Positions 8,363 through 17,196 of a DNA stretch of 48,228 nucleotides are shown piece after piece. The translations under genes were made by a program, and so were the position numbers. How positions within the stretch are numbered: position 1 is the stretch's first letter; every line of letters begins with the position of its first letter. The stretch is from Nostoc foliaceum FACHB-393 (GTDB taxonomy: Bacteria > Cyanobacteriota > Cyanobacteriia > Cyanobacteriales > Nostocaceae): positions 1 to 48,228 of the forward strand of contig NZ_JACJTD010000052.1 of the NCBI RefSeq assembly GCF_014698505.1, written 5' to 3'. The notes below the pieces were generated by a model. The model saw nothing but the letters and a program-made list of their open reading frames with translations. It had not been told where the DNA came from and did not search any database.

Positions 8363-9478
8363 ATGACAGCTATATATTCCAATGCCAAAAATTGGCTAGT
8401 TCAAGCAGACTTGTTAGCCAAATCCGGGCTAACTGACCTGATCGCCGGAAAAGACTCAGGTGCAGGGTATGGCAAGGCAATCATCGGTGATTTTTCGATC
8501 ATGATGCCAGCTGCATACTCACTTGTTCGCAATCGCAATATTATGCACCACGAAACCATCTCAAAAGATGGGGCATGGGTTCGATATGTAGAAGGAACGC
8601 GCCTAGACTTAAAAGACGTTCAATTCTTTTGGGGCAGTGCTGCTCTAGCGCAAAGTGACCACACCCTGTTACACGAGGACAAAGCCAAAAAAGCAGAACT
8701 CGCACTAGAAAGCATTCTTGCAGACTTAGCAGTTCTCAATATTCCCGATGGTGTCAAACTTTCAATTAGTTTGAGCAACCATAACCCGGAACGCTGGGCG
8801 ACTGAGATTAAGCGCAGGGTTGAAGGGACTCATACCTTTGAGCATCTGCATCCTGTAACTCGTTCCATTGTCACCAAGACAGTTGAAATCGTAGTCACAG
8901 GCATTTACCCCGAAGGATTTGGAAGCATTGCCCACTGCTTATTCGGTGAAGCATCCCTGGTACTTGACCCGTCAGAATTAGCGATCGCTCTTGATATCGG
9001 TTCATCAACTTGGCTTGTAACCGTGTTCAACGGTAGCGGTGCGGTGATTGACCGTCACTTGATTGAAGGTGGAGCCGGTGAACTGCACAGCATGATTGCA
9101 GAAGCGCTCGACAAGCGGAACGACCGAGTGAGCTTGCTGTCCAAGGATGTGAAGCACTCACCCAGCTTAGTGAACCAGGGGATTATCGAAGCCACTTTCA
9201 CATACGGCGGCAACCACCTTACAGGCAAGAAGTTCGAGGCAGAGTACAGCCAGTGTCTAGATGAGTGGTGGTCAAACAGGATTGAGAAATTCGCCAACTT
9301 TGTGACTGCTGGCAATTATCTAGACCGCGCTAAATACCTTGTCGCCTGGGGTGGGGGTGTTTCCTTGCCAGTGGTGGATCAAAACTTAGCCGGTTTAGGC
9401 TTTGTGGTCTTGAATAATCCCCAATTCATCAATGCCTTGGGGTTGAAACTATTAACTCAAATCTCTTTGGGAGCCTAA
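8363..9478 (+). CDS. ParM-like actin-family plasmid partition ATPase
   Basis: 371 residues. The actin-fold signatures are present: a phosphate-1 loop variant GKDSGAGYGKAIIGD near residue 28, phosphate-2 ALDIGSSTWLVTVFNG around 210-225, and the adenosine loop VAWGGGVSLP around 330, followed by NPQFINALGL. ParM/AlfA/Alp7-type proteins form ATP-driven filaments that push sister plasmids apart. It heads an operon in which the next gene starts 3 bp after its stop and could encode the DNA-binding adaptor. Palindromes at 7927-8199 are a natural centromere. No Shine-Dalgarno is visible before the ATG, so a slightly different start cannot be excluded. Confidence 0.85.
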   Translation: MTAIYSNAKNWLVQADLLAKSGLTDLIAGKDSGAGYGKAIIGDFSIMMPAAYSLVRNRNIMHHETISKDGAWVRYVEGTRLDLKDVQFFWGSAALAQSDHTLLHEDKAKKAELALESILADLAVLNIPDGVKLSISLSNHNPERWATEIKRRVEGTHTFEHLHPVTRSIVTKTVEIVVTGIYPEGFGSIAHCLFGEASLVLDPSELAIALDIGSSTWLVTVFNGSGAVIDRHLIEGGAGELHSMIAEALDKRNDRVSLLSKDVKHSPSLVNQGIIEATFTYGGNHLTGKKFEAEYSQCLDEWWSNRIEKFANFVTAGNYLDRAKYLVAWGGGVSLPVVDQNLAGLGFVVLNNPQFINALGLKLLTQISLGA

Positions 9479-9481
9479 TCA

Positions 9482-9715
9482 ATGAATTACGAATCTCGGC
9501 GTATAACCATCTCCTACCTAGCAGTAATTGAATTGTGCAAGATGTTTGATTTACCCCAAGATGCACCGACACAAGCCCTTTCAGCAGGTGTAGAGAAACT
9601 GATTTTTCAACACGGTAATGTGCAAACATCGCCCAAAGTTGAAACAGCAACATCTACACAGCCCAATAAATCGGCACTTAGCGCAATGGTCACTAATTTC
9701 AAAGGGGCAGCATGA
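9482..9715 (+). CDS. Small protein, possible ParR-like adaptor
   Basis: 77 residues. The N-terminus RRITISYLAVIELCKMF then APTQALSAGVEKLI fits strand-helix-helix, compatible with an RHH fold. A Thr/Ser/Pro-rich linker follows, with a short tail ending NFKGAA. ParR proteins are RHH adaptors that bind the centromere and cap ParM filaments through a C-terminal tail, and they are encoded directly after parM, as here. The family match is by shape and position only. It overlaps the next gene by 4 bp (ATGA). Confidence 0.55.
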   Translation: MNYESRRITISYLAVIELCKMFDLPQDAPTQALSAGVEKLIFQHGNVQTSPKVETATSTQPNKSALSAMVTNFKGAA

Positions 9716-9957
9716 CCAAATCCAGATTTAGAAACACGGTTTTAGGCATTGGAGCAACAGCAGCAGCGATCGCAGTTGGCTACTTCGGAGTGCAGCAGCT
9801 TGGCAGAAACAATATGTTCACCATCGCCGCAGCCGTGGGTGGTGCAGGGGCCATCAGCTATGTACTTCAAAAACCGAACCAGCCACAAGCCCCAAGTAAT
9901 CAGCCAGAACCCCAACCCACACCGATGAAAACCCAAAGAAAAGGAAGGAAGTCATGA
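9712..9957 (+). CDS. Small two-helix membrane protein
   Basis: 81 residues. Two Gly/Ala-rich hydrophobic helices (VLGIGATAAAIAVGYFGV and MFTIAAAVGGAGAISYVL) are followed by a Pro/Gln-rich basic tail ending KTQRKGRKS. ATGA overlaps on both sides place it firmly in the operon. Function unknown. A membrane partner of the later P-loop ATPase is one possibility. Confidence 0.6.
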   Translation: MTKSRFRNTVLGIGATAAAIAVGYFGVQQLGRNNMFTIAAAVGGAGAISYVLQKPNQPQAPSNQPEPQPTPMKTQRKGRKS

Positions 9958-10229
9958 GCGACCAAGACACCCAAAAGACACAACCAAGCCTAACAACAAC
10001 CGAAATCATGACCATCATCCTCGGTTGCGAACAGATTCTAAGGTTCGTGCAAGCATCGCCAAATTACAAACAAATTGAAGCCTCTGAACGGTTCAGTACA
10101 TCGAATGATCTAAAAATTGGTGATGCTGTCCAAGCCTTGATGGAGATTCATGAAGCCATCCTAAATATCGAGTTCTATTCCCAAGTTGAGGGACAAACTT
10201 ATGCTTTTAACGACAGCCTTACAGCGTAA
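9954..10229 (+). CDS. Hypothetical helical protein
   Basis: 91 residues, predicted largely helical (TTEIMTIILGCEQILRFVQ). No family recognised. Coupled to the upstream gene by ATGA; the next gene starts inside its last 29 bases. Confidence 0.55.
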   Translation: MSDQDTQKTQPSLTTTEIMTIILGCEQILRFVQASPNYKQIEASERFSTSNDLKIGDAVQALMEIHEAILNIEFYSQVEGQTYAFNDSLTA

Positions 10230-10395
10230 CCATTTGTACCAATTCCGTGGTCAACAATTGCGCTACAGCCACCGTTCTAATTGTCGAGTCAATGCCCCTT
10301 TCATATTTAATGACTCCAAAGGCAGACGCAAAGAATTAAGCCAAAACCAAGTGCAGAGGGAGGTTTTTGAACTTGTTGAGTTTTGTGAAAACTGA
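10201..10395 (+). CDS. Small basic protein
   Basis: 64 residues from the ATG at 10201, overlapping the previous gene by 29 bp. Basic, with FRGQQLRYSHRSNCRVNAPF, then a Lys/Arg-rich helix ending ELVEFCEN. The sequence has protein-like composition and closes with TGATGATG. Possibly nucleic-acid binding. Family unknown. Confidence 0.45.
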   Translation: MLLTTALQRNHLYQFRGQQLRYSHRSNCRVNAPFIFNDSKGRRKELSQNQVQREVFELVEFCEN

Positions 10396-10490
10396 TGATG
10401 AAGCGATTGCACCGACGACCAATCATTGCAATCGCCTCACTAGGGGACGTATCTCTCGCCGCAAAAACGAAAGTACAGAAGGATTTTAAC

Positions 10491-10934
10491 ATGGCACTTG
10501 ATTACAAAAATCCCAACGATTGGGGACGTTCACCTCTGACCGACTCCGCCCTAAGAAAGCAGCAATTCAAAGTAGAAAATCCTGAACAATGGGCAGCAAG
10601 GATTGAGTCTGATATTGAGGCACTTTCCACACCAATATTCGAGAGTGAAGATTACCCACCCTTTACAGGAACGGAATTCTTAGCAACTCATAAAACCATT
10701 GATGACCATCCATACTCTGCTGCATTTGGTCAATTCTTGGGTAATGGGATTGACGCGGACATTGCAAATATCTTGGCGTTTGGTGAGAAGAGATTTGATT
10801 TAATCTCTGAAGATTTTGACGACCCCGTAAGGCAATTAGCAACGAGAATTTATAGCCGATTTGAGGACATGGACTATTGGGATGAAGCGCCCTCTGATGA
10901 CGATGATATCAACTACGACTTAATACCTTATTAG
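10491..10934 (+). CDS. Hypothetical acidic protein
   Basis: 147 residues beginning MALDYKNPNDWGRSPLT. This start is preferred over ATG codons at 10395/10398 because AAGGA lies 8 nt upstream and the extra N-terminal 32 residues look unlike the rest. The C-terminus is very acidic (EAPSDDDDINYDLIPY). No family recognised. The next gene starts 8 bp after its stop. Confidence 0.6.
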   Translation: MALDYKNPNDWGRSPLTDSALRKQQFKVENPEQWAARIESDIEALSTPIFESEDYPPFTGTEFLATHKTIDDHPYSAAFGQFLGNGIDADIANILAFGEKRFDLISEDFDDPVRQLATRIYSRFEDMDYWDEAPSDDDDINYDLIPY

Positions 10935-10942
10935 GAGATTAA

Positions 10943-11614
10943 ATGGCACGTAATTTTGGAGGAGCGAAACTCAAAAACCATATTCCCAACAATGCCCCCG
11001 GTACGTTAGGAGCAATGGGGAGACTGTTTGATGTGTCAGCTGAGGAGTTCAACAAAGCCTTACACGGAGATCAAACGGTAATCACCAAAATTGCAGACAT
11101 GGCGCGACTGTCTGACACAGCTAAGGCTAATCTGCCTAAAGCTTTGGAGGCATATCGGAAGATTATTGAAACAACTGGCGATGTAAACCAAGCCTACGCT
11201 GAATTGGTGCAACTCACCCAAAAACACGGTACGCAAACCCTGAAAGCTATCAACACCAGTAAGACAGGAGAGCAGCGTTTCAAAAACGAGATGTCCGAGA
11301 TGCAGGCGGAACACGTCAATGCTACTACTGCCGAGGCCACCCGTCACGCTCAACGCTCATCCTTGATTCAGATATCTGGGGCCACTGCGGATTTAATGGC
11401 TCTAGCAAAATATGAGGCTGATTTAATCAAAGCTTCTAACAAAGTCCCAGAAGCCCAAGATGCAGCAGATCGCGCTTATGAAACTGCGGTAACTAGCGCA
11501 CTGTGGACTAATGGCAGTGAAGCGAAAACCGACCGCATACCCAAGCCCAATTACTCGCGCACTGCTGGGATTAGCCGAGTAGGGCAGTGGTTCCGCAACT
11601 TCATGGGCATTTAA
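10943..11614 (+). CDS. Hypothetical helical protein
   Basis: 223 residues, almost all helical with long amphipathic stretches (residues ~20-190), so coiled-coil formation is likely. The basic N-terminus MARNFGGAKLKNHIPNN and a C-terminal SRVGQWFRNFMGI suggest peripheral membrane or DNA contact. It ends the first half of the operon at an intrinsic terminator (11630-11663). No family recognised. Confidence 0.6.
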   Translation: MARNFGGAKLKNHIPNNAPGTLGAMGRLFDVSAEEFNKALHGDQTVITKIADMARLSDTAKANLPKALEAYRKIIETTGDVNQAYAELVQLTQKHGTQTLKAINTSKTGEQRFKNEMSEMQAEHVNATTAEATRHAQRSSLIQISGATADLMALAKYEADLIKASNKVPEAQDAADRAYETAVTSALWTNGSEAKTDRIPKPNYSRTAGISRVGQWFRNFMGI

Positions 11615-11629
11615 ACCATAAGTAAGTCG

Positions 11630-11663
11630 AAAGCCAGTAGTGACAGTAAACTCTGGCTTTTTC
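11630..11663 (+). terminator. Intrinsic terminator
   Basis: AAAGCCAG, a 15-nt loop, CTGGCTTT, then TT. It follows the 10943-11614 gene by 15 bp and precedes the next gene. Confidence 0.75.
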
Positions 11664-11686
11664 TGTTTCACCCACGCGAGGTAAAC

Positions 11687-12265
11687 ATGAATGAAATTGA
11701 TTCCCTATTATCACAGTTCCAAAACACCAGTGAACAGTCCACACCGTTAATGTGGGGTGAAACTACTTCAGAAAAACCGACCCCAGAGAGCGAAGACGGC
11801 GAACGGTTAGAGCAATCCATTCGTGATGTCTTCAGTAACAAGCAACTGCTAAACAAAGCACTGGCTACATTTCTGGGTGTGTTTACTGCCAATGCTGGAG
11901 TCAGCCTACTAACAAGTTTGGGAATTTCCGCGATCGCTTCTGGCACTTTAAGCAGCATTGTACTAGGGCTATTTTTCGCTGATACCCTTACTAAAATTCA
12001 CTATGACGGCAGAATCCACATTGGTAAAGACTTCATGGTAGCCACTGCTCAGACGGTGAGTGTAGGGGCTTCGTTGTGGATTGCCTTTGATGAATATAGG
12101 GCAGTGTCAGAAGCAACTAATACAGGTAAGACACGGTTCTATCAGGAGGTTAAAACCTACGAAGTTAAGCCAACTCCCAAGAGTGAAATACCTTGGCTGT
12201 GGATTGGGGTAGGTGCTTTTGTGTTGTTGGTGATTGCAGCAATCGTCAGGGGAACAAACCAATGA
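11687..12265 (+). CDS. Hypothetical membrane protein
   Basis: 192 residues. A polar N-terminal ~50 residues is followed by hydrophobic segments at about 62-105 (ALATFLGVFTANAGVSLLTS and AIASGTLSSIVLGLFF), 125-140, and a C-terminal helix WLWIGVGAFVLLVIAAIV. Likely inner-membrane. Its stop overlaps the start of the ATPase gene (ATGA), so the two probably work together. Confidence 0.6.
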   Translation: MNEIDSLLSQFQNTSEQSTPLMWGETTSEKPTPESEDGERLEQSIRDVFSNKQLLNKALATFLGVFTANAGVSLLTSLGISAIASGTLSSIVLGLFFADTLTKIHYDGRIHIGKDFMVATAQTVSVGASLWIAFDEYRAVSEATNTGKTRFYQEVKTYEVKPTPKSEIPWLWIGVGAFVLLVIAAIVRGTNQ

Positions 12266-14085
12266 AACGCAAACAATTTGAAGAATACTTGCGTTCGGGA
12301 ACAGCCAACAATATTACTGTGGGGGTGCTGGCGGCCATCGGGTTGATTTGTGGGGCAAAGTCATTTACTGGCACTCAAATTAGTTTGGTTGAGTATTGCT
12401 TCATCCCCCAAACGCTAAAAAATCCAGTTAACCGTTTGCGGTACTGCACACCTGACAAGCGGTACATTATGCCAGAGTCGGAGTTTTATGCCTCTTCTTA
12501 TGCACCAGCTAACCCAGAGTTTCAACGTGATAGCTTTCTGCCAACTAAGGCAACCCGTCTAAGAATTATTCCCCCAAGTAACCCAGATAAGCCGCTTTGG
12601 GGTCTAGCCGCAGTAGTGGCCACAGGTGGTGCTTTCGCATTGTCTAAGGCTAGGGAATGGCGATTGATGCAGATGTTACCCGAACTGAGGAATGAGCTAA
12701 AAGCCAACTGGTTAATCAGCAAGCTCCGGTTCGGCTTGAGACTGCACAAGGAAAGTTACACCGCACAGCTAGACTACGAGTTTCACCAATGGTCTGAGAA
12801 TCGACGGGTAAGAGCAGCACAATTATCAAAGATGACACCGGAAGAATTAGCCATATTTCAAGAGCAAGTCAGGTTAAAGGCAGAAGCCGAAGCACGGGTG
12901 CAACTGCAACAGGCAACTGGACAACCAGCCGCAGCATTACCGGGGCAGTCAATGCAGGATATCGCCAGGGGTGACGATAAAGTAACTGGCTCTGAACAGC
13001 AGACATTACAACAAAATACGAATGGTAGCCTTGACCCATCAGAAGCTCTTGCCCTGAATACTTTGCAAGCCCTAGCCAGAGCAGATAGTTCCACTGCTTT
13101 AGTTGCCGCACCGGGAAGCGGTAAATCAGTAACCCTCAATTACTTAATTGGGCGGATTTTGGCTGATTCCCCAGAGGCGGACATTTGGGTAATTAGTGCT
13201 AAGAATGATAGTTTCTGCGGGTTACGGGAGAAAGAAAGGGTAATTGTCTTTGACGGGGAAAACCCAGATTTAGCCAAAGAGGTAATTGACAACTTTTACC
13301 TGAGCTACAAACAGCGTAAGCAACTACCAGAATCAAAGCGCGAATCCTTACCGCCATTGATTTTAATTCTGGATGATTGGTTAGTGATTGCTGACCAATT
13401 AAGCAAGCATTACTCTGATTGGAATTATGGGAGTAAATTGCTTGATGTTCTGCTGATTGGTCGAGAGTTTAATACTAAGTTCATTGCCTCCCTACAGTCT
13501 TTTAATCTGGCGGCATTGGGCATTGAAAAGATGGATGCTCAAACTCGTCTCTGTCTCAATTTATTGTTGTTAGGTAACAGGTATATCAAGAACGGAAGGG
13601 AGCAAGAATCTTATGGGGTGCTGGAGTTGATTTTAAATAGAGGTGACATTATTCCGGGTAAACAAGAGAGAGAACAAATCAAATCTAAGTACTTGGATAT
13701 TAAAGCAGTCTCTTATCAAAACCTCCGTCCAGTTATGATTGCTTCCGTTGGTGGTTTTGTTGTGGCATTGATGCCTCTCTTATCTAATCAAGTCAATTCA
13801 ATTGCTTCGGAGCAGGAATATCTAGATAGAGTGTTTGACCTAGAATTTAATTTAAATGCTGCTCATAATGTACATCCCAAACCATTATCTGAAGTAGCTA
13901 AAAAGATTTATGAATACTTCCAAAATGTGAAGTCTAAAACACCAAAAACATTACGCGATTTGAAGAAAGCAGACAGGTTATCTGGTTATTCAGAGCCAGA
14001 ATTAATTGATGGTTTAGCTGAATTAGTTAAGACTGAGAGGGTAAATCCTGATGGGAATGATAGCTACTCTCTGCCTAATTGGTAA
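12262..14085 (+). CDS. Membrane-anchored P-loop ATPase (FtsK/HerA/VirD4-like)
   Basis: 607 residues from the ATG at 12262, which overlaps the upstream stop. N-terminal hydrophobic segments at about 13-35 and 112-130 suggest membrane anchoring. A long helical linker follows. The Walker A is AAPGSGKSVTLNYLIGR at about 282-298 and the Walker B is LILILDDWLV at about 366-375. The C-terminal ~60 residues (SKTPKTLRDLKKADRL and on) look like a winged helix. The layout fits additional-strand ATPases such as FtsK, VirD4 coupling proteins or HerA. With the ParM-like gene and MOBV relaxase on the same replicon, a DNA-translocating or coupling role is plausible but not shown. Confidence 0.65.
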   Translation: MKRKQFEEYLRSGTANNITVGVLAAIGLICGAKSFTGTQISLVEYCFIPQTLKNPVNRLRYCTPDKRYIMPESEFYASSYAPANPEFQRDSFLPTKATRLRIIPPSNPDKPLWGLAAVVATGGAFALSKAREWRLMQMLPELRNELKANWLISKLRFGLRLHKESYTAQLDYEFHQWSENRRVRAAQLSKMTPEELAIFQEQVRLKAEAEARVQLQQATGQPAAALPGQSMQDIARGDDKVTGSEQQTLQQNTNGSLDPSEALALNTLQALARADSSTALVAAPGSGKSVTLNYLIGRILADSPEADIWVISAKNDSFCGLREKERVIVFDGENPDLAKEVIDNFYLSYKQRKQLPESKRESLPPLILILDDWLVIADQLSKHYSDWNYGSKLLDVLLIGREFNTKFIASLQSFNLAALGIEKMDAQTRLCLNLLLLGNRYIKNGREQESYGVLELILNRGDIIPGKQEREQIKSKYLDIKAVSYQNLRPVMIASVGGFVVALMPLLSNQVNSIASEQEYLDRVFDLEFNLNAAHNVHPKPLSEVAKKIYEYFQNVKSKTPKTLRDLKKADRLSGYSEPELIDGLAELVKTERVNPDGNDSYSLPNW

Positions 14086-14091
14086 ACGGAT

Positions 14092-14233
14092 TGCCGTAAT
14101 GCCGTGGTCATAAAAAGGGATGTCTTACTGGCTTTCCTGAGTGTCCACGGCATACGGCAGCAATCACGGCAATCCATGCCCTCTATAGGTCGTAGCCTAC
14201 GGCACTGCTACGGCAGCACGGACACCCACGGCA
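14092..14233. repeat. Cluster of eight ACGGCA hexamers, two inverted
   Basis: TGCCGT at 14092 and 14100, then ACGGCA at 14147, 14154, 14166, 14199, 14210 and 14228. The first pair can fold onto the later copies (TGCCGTGG with CCACGGCA). It lies between the ATPase and the response regulator in a 209-bp gap. It could be a protein-binding array or a structured RNA. No gene is supported here. Confidence 0.55.
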
Positions 14234-14294
14234 GAAGCATCAATAATAAGTCCGCCAATAAACAGCCATTTATTATTAGAGAATTATCAAAATT

Positions 14295-14965
14295 ATGCTG
14301 AAAATAGTAATTGTTGAACCAGAAATATTCACGCTCTTGGGCATCAAAGGCGCTATTTCACAATCTCCAGAGATAGAAGTTATAGGTGATGCGACTTGCG
14401 GGAAGATAGGTTTTCAGTTAATTGAACAAACCAACCCTGATGTTGTGTTAGTTGATTTATTATTACCCGACATGAGTGGTTTAGAACTGACTCGCTCAAT
14501 CAAAAGGAAAACTAATAGTAAAGTGGTAATTTTTACTAATCAGACTCATTCAGACTTTATTAACTCAGCTTTCCGTCATGGGGCTGATTCTTATATGCTC
14601 AAAAGTGCTGATATAGAATTGATTGAACTAGCCATCAAGAGAGCTTACTTTGATGAATGCCTGCTTGACCCGATCTGGCTAAAAAACTGTTATAAAGCCT
14701 TTATCAAAACAGATATATCGACCCTAGTTTTGCTGACAAAAACTTGTTTGAACCTCCCACTGAGCGACAAATACAAGTCCTGCGATTACTGGCTCAGGGT
14801 TTAGTTTTTGAACAGATTGCCAAAGAAATGTTTCTCTCTATTAGTACAGTCAAAAATTATGCCAGTGATTTGTATAGTAAGTGGCACGTCAAGAACCGTT
14901 ATGAGGCAATAAAAAGAGGGGCGATGCTGGGTTATATTGACTATAACTTGATTGTGAATGAATGA
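14295..14965 (+). pseudogene. NarL/LuxR-type response regulator, frameshifted
   Basis: The first frame (14295-14804) encodes a receiver domain: IVIVEPE at the start and VVLVDLLLPDMSG with the phospho-acceptor Asp. The LuxR helix-turn-helix lies in another frame (to 14965): ERQIQVLRLLAQGLVFEQIA then STVKNYASDLYSKWHVKNRY. The linker reads sensibly in the second frame from about 14711 (YIDPSFADKNLFEPPTERQ), so the shift lies at about 14650-14715. As read, the protein would have a receiver but no DNA-binding domain. No cognate kinase is adjacent. A sequencing error is possible. Confidence 0.75.
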
Positions 14966-15115
14966 TTTATCGGTGAGGAGAGCGAAACAATTAAGTCGGG
15001 GATGGAAGCATAAAAACTGGCGTTAAGAAAAAAGAATCGCTTTAAAACTTTGTAATTACGAAATTGTTCATGGTATATCTGTATCCAAAAAGAAATTTGT
15101 ATACAGCACCCAGCC

Positions 15116-17098
15116 ATGTCCCAGGACTTCTCCGGTCGAAATCTCAGAGGGCGCTCTTTCAAAGGTCAAAACCTTGAGGGTGTAAATTTTAGCGGTGCAG
15201 ATATTCGAGGGGCAGATTTTACAGGGGCGAATCTCAAAGGTGCAAATTTCAGTCATGCTACTGCTGGGCTGCAAAGGCATTGGGCTATATTTTTAGTCTG
15301 TGTATCTTTGTTGTTGTCTGGATTTTCAGGAATTTTGTTAGCCTTCGCTCACGAACTCATAAATATAATATTTGACAGTTCAAGTCAAAAAAATCAGATT
15401 GCTGGCTGGGCTGCCTTAATAGTAATAATTGTTGCCTTTATAGTTATTCTTCGCCAAGGATTCAACTCAGCCGTCGTCGGAGCCATCCCCATCACCTTCG
15501 CCGCAGCTATTGCTGGAGCCATTGCTGGAGCCAGAACCATCGTCTTCGCCGGAGTCATGACCGGAGTTCTTGTCGGAACCATCGGCATCGCCATTGCCGG
15601 AGCCATTGCCGGAGCCATTGTCGATGTCGGAGCCGGATTGATTGTCGTAATCATCGGCACCGCCATTCTCGCAGCCATTGATGATATCACCGCCGCCATC
15701 ATGTGCGCCGGATGCTTATTCATTTCTTACATTGTTCTCCAAGCAATGGAGGGAGATGAAAAATACTCTTTAATTTGGAATATAGCTGTTGCTTTTGCAG
15801 CGAGTGGTGGTACAAGCTTTTACAACGCGGATTTAACTGATGCTAATTTCACCGCAGCGACACTAAAAAGTACAGATTTTAGAAAAGCTAATTTGACTCG
15901 CACTTGTTTCAATAAAACTAAAAAACTTGACCTTGTTCGTCCAGGAACAACTTACCTGCAAAAAGCAAAAGTGGTAAACGTGCTAGTTACAGGTCAGGGA
16001 CAAGACAAGAATTTTGACCGTGACGACTTGCGAGGAGTCAATTTTCAAGAAGCCAATTTGGTAGATGCCAGTTTTATTGGTGCAGATTTGAGCGGGGCTA
16101 ATTTACAAGATGCAGATTTATCCAGGGCGAAATTAGTACAAACACAACTTAATGGAACAGATTTAACAGGGGCTACTCTCACCGGGGCATACATTCAAGA
16201 TTGGGGTATTACCACTGACACTAAGTTTGATGGAGTGCGATGTGAATACGTTTATATGCGACTGCCCACAAAAGAAAATCCTGACCCACTTCGCAAACCT
16301 GATAACCACAAGGAGGTGTTTGCAGATGGTGAGTTTGGCGATTTTATTCAACCTATTTTCGACACCCTTGACCTCTACCACAACCAAGGTGTTGACCCCA
16401 GAGCGATCGCAATTTCCTTTAAGCAGTTAGCAGAGAACCACCCGGAAGCTGAACTAGAAATTGTGGCAATGGAGAAACGGGGACAGGACAAGTTTTTACT
16501 TCGTGCCAAAACCGCAGGAACGGCTGACAAGTCGCAACTGAGTGCAGAATATTTTGATAGTTATAATCAGCTTAAAGGTTTACCAGAGAGAGAAATTAAA
16601 TTACTTTTAGCAGAAAAAGATAATCAAATCCGCAGATTAGAGAATATGGTAATGACGGCACTTGAGCGTCCTAGTTTTTATTCAAACACCCAAATAGAAA
16701 AGGTAAATACAATGACTAATAATCCTGGTGGAATTTCTCAAAATGTAAGCGGCGGTAGTGTGAATGGTGGGATGCAAGCAGCACAGGGTAATAATAACGT
16801 GCAAACCTCAACCACTTATTCTTCACCAGAACAAAAACAAAACCTTGCAGAAGCCGCAGCCGAAATTCAGCAATTACTAGACCAATTAAGTCAATCTTAT
16901 CCTACTGAAACAATGTCAGGAAAAATGGCACTGGCAACAGAAGCCACGCAACGCATCGAAAATAACCCAACTTTAATGCAGAAAACAATCAGCGCGTTGA
17001 GGGCTGGTGGTACGGCGGCTCTAGAACAAGCCCTTAGCCATCCCGCAGCCAGCTTTGTCATTGCTGCTTTAGATGATTGGAATAAAAACAATCAATAA
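15116..17098 (+). CDS. Pentapeptide-repeat membrane protein with a Gly/Asn-rich tag (NLR cluster member)
   Basis: 660 residues. Pentapeptide repeats A(N/D)LxG at about 6-46, 235-275 and 300-370 flank a hydrophobic region at about 55-212, rich in Ala, Gly and Ile (AIAGAIAGA-type). A helical region follows (~395-530), then at 533-565 the motif NNPGGISQNVSGG...GGMQAAQGNNN, then a helical C-terminus. The same motif opens the 144-residue protein at 19325 and, in diverged form, the two NTPases downstream. I infer a membrane effector or scaffold joined to the NTPases through this tag. An ATG at 16712 with AAGG upstream could also give a free 128-residue tag protein. The start at 15116 lacks a clear Shine-Dalgarno. 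Confidence 0.75.
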   Translation: MSQDFSGRNLRGRSFKGQNLEGVNFSGADIRGADFTGANLKGANFSHATAGLQRHWAIFLVCVSLLLSGFSGILLAFAHELINIIFDSSSQKNQIAGWAALIVIIVAFIVILRQGFNSAVVGAIPITFAAAIAGAIAGARTIVFAGVMTGVLVGTIGIAIAGAIAGAIVDVGAGLIVVIIGTAILAAIDDITAAIMCAGCLFISYIVLQAMEGDEKYSLIWNIAVAFAASGGTSFYNADLTDANFTAATLKSTDFRKANLTRTCFNKTKKLDLVRPGTTYLQKAKVVNVLVTGQGQDKNFDRDDLRGVNFQEANLVDASFIGADLSGANLQDADLSRAKLVQTQLNGTDLTGATLTGAYIQDWGITTDTKFDGVRCEYVYMRLPTKENPDPLRKPDNHKEVFADGEFGDFIQPIFDTLDLYHNQGVDPRAIAISFKQLAENHPEAELEIVAMEKRGQDKFLLRAKTAGTADKSQLSAEYFDSYNQLKGLPEREIKLLLAEKDNQIRRLENMVMTALERPSFYSNTQIEKVNTMTNNPGGISQNVSGGSVNGGMQAAQGNNNVQTSTTYSSPEQKQNLAEAAAEIQQLLDQLSQSYPTETMSGKMALATEATQRIENNPTLMQKTISALRAGGTAALEQALSHPAASFVIAALDDWNKNNQ

Positions 17099-17196
17099 AT
17101 TATTAAGTTGAATTAGGAACACTAGACCAATTTAGAACAATCCAAGATTGGTTTGGTGTGAAAAAGCGTTTTATTTACTGCTATCAAATTTTAACT

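Noticed and set aside
14104..14301. 65-residue frame between the ATPase and the response regulator
   Set aside because: It runs through the ACGGCA repeat array, has no ribosome site and no protein-like composition.
15394..15723. Met/Ala/Pro-rich frame opposite the membrane region of the pentapeptide protein
   Set aside because: Antisense of a repetitive Ala/Gly coding stretch, with no start signal.
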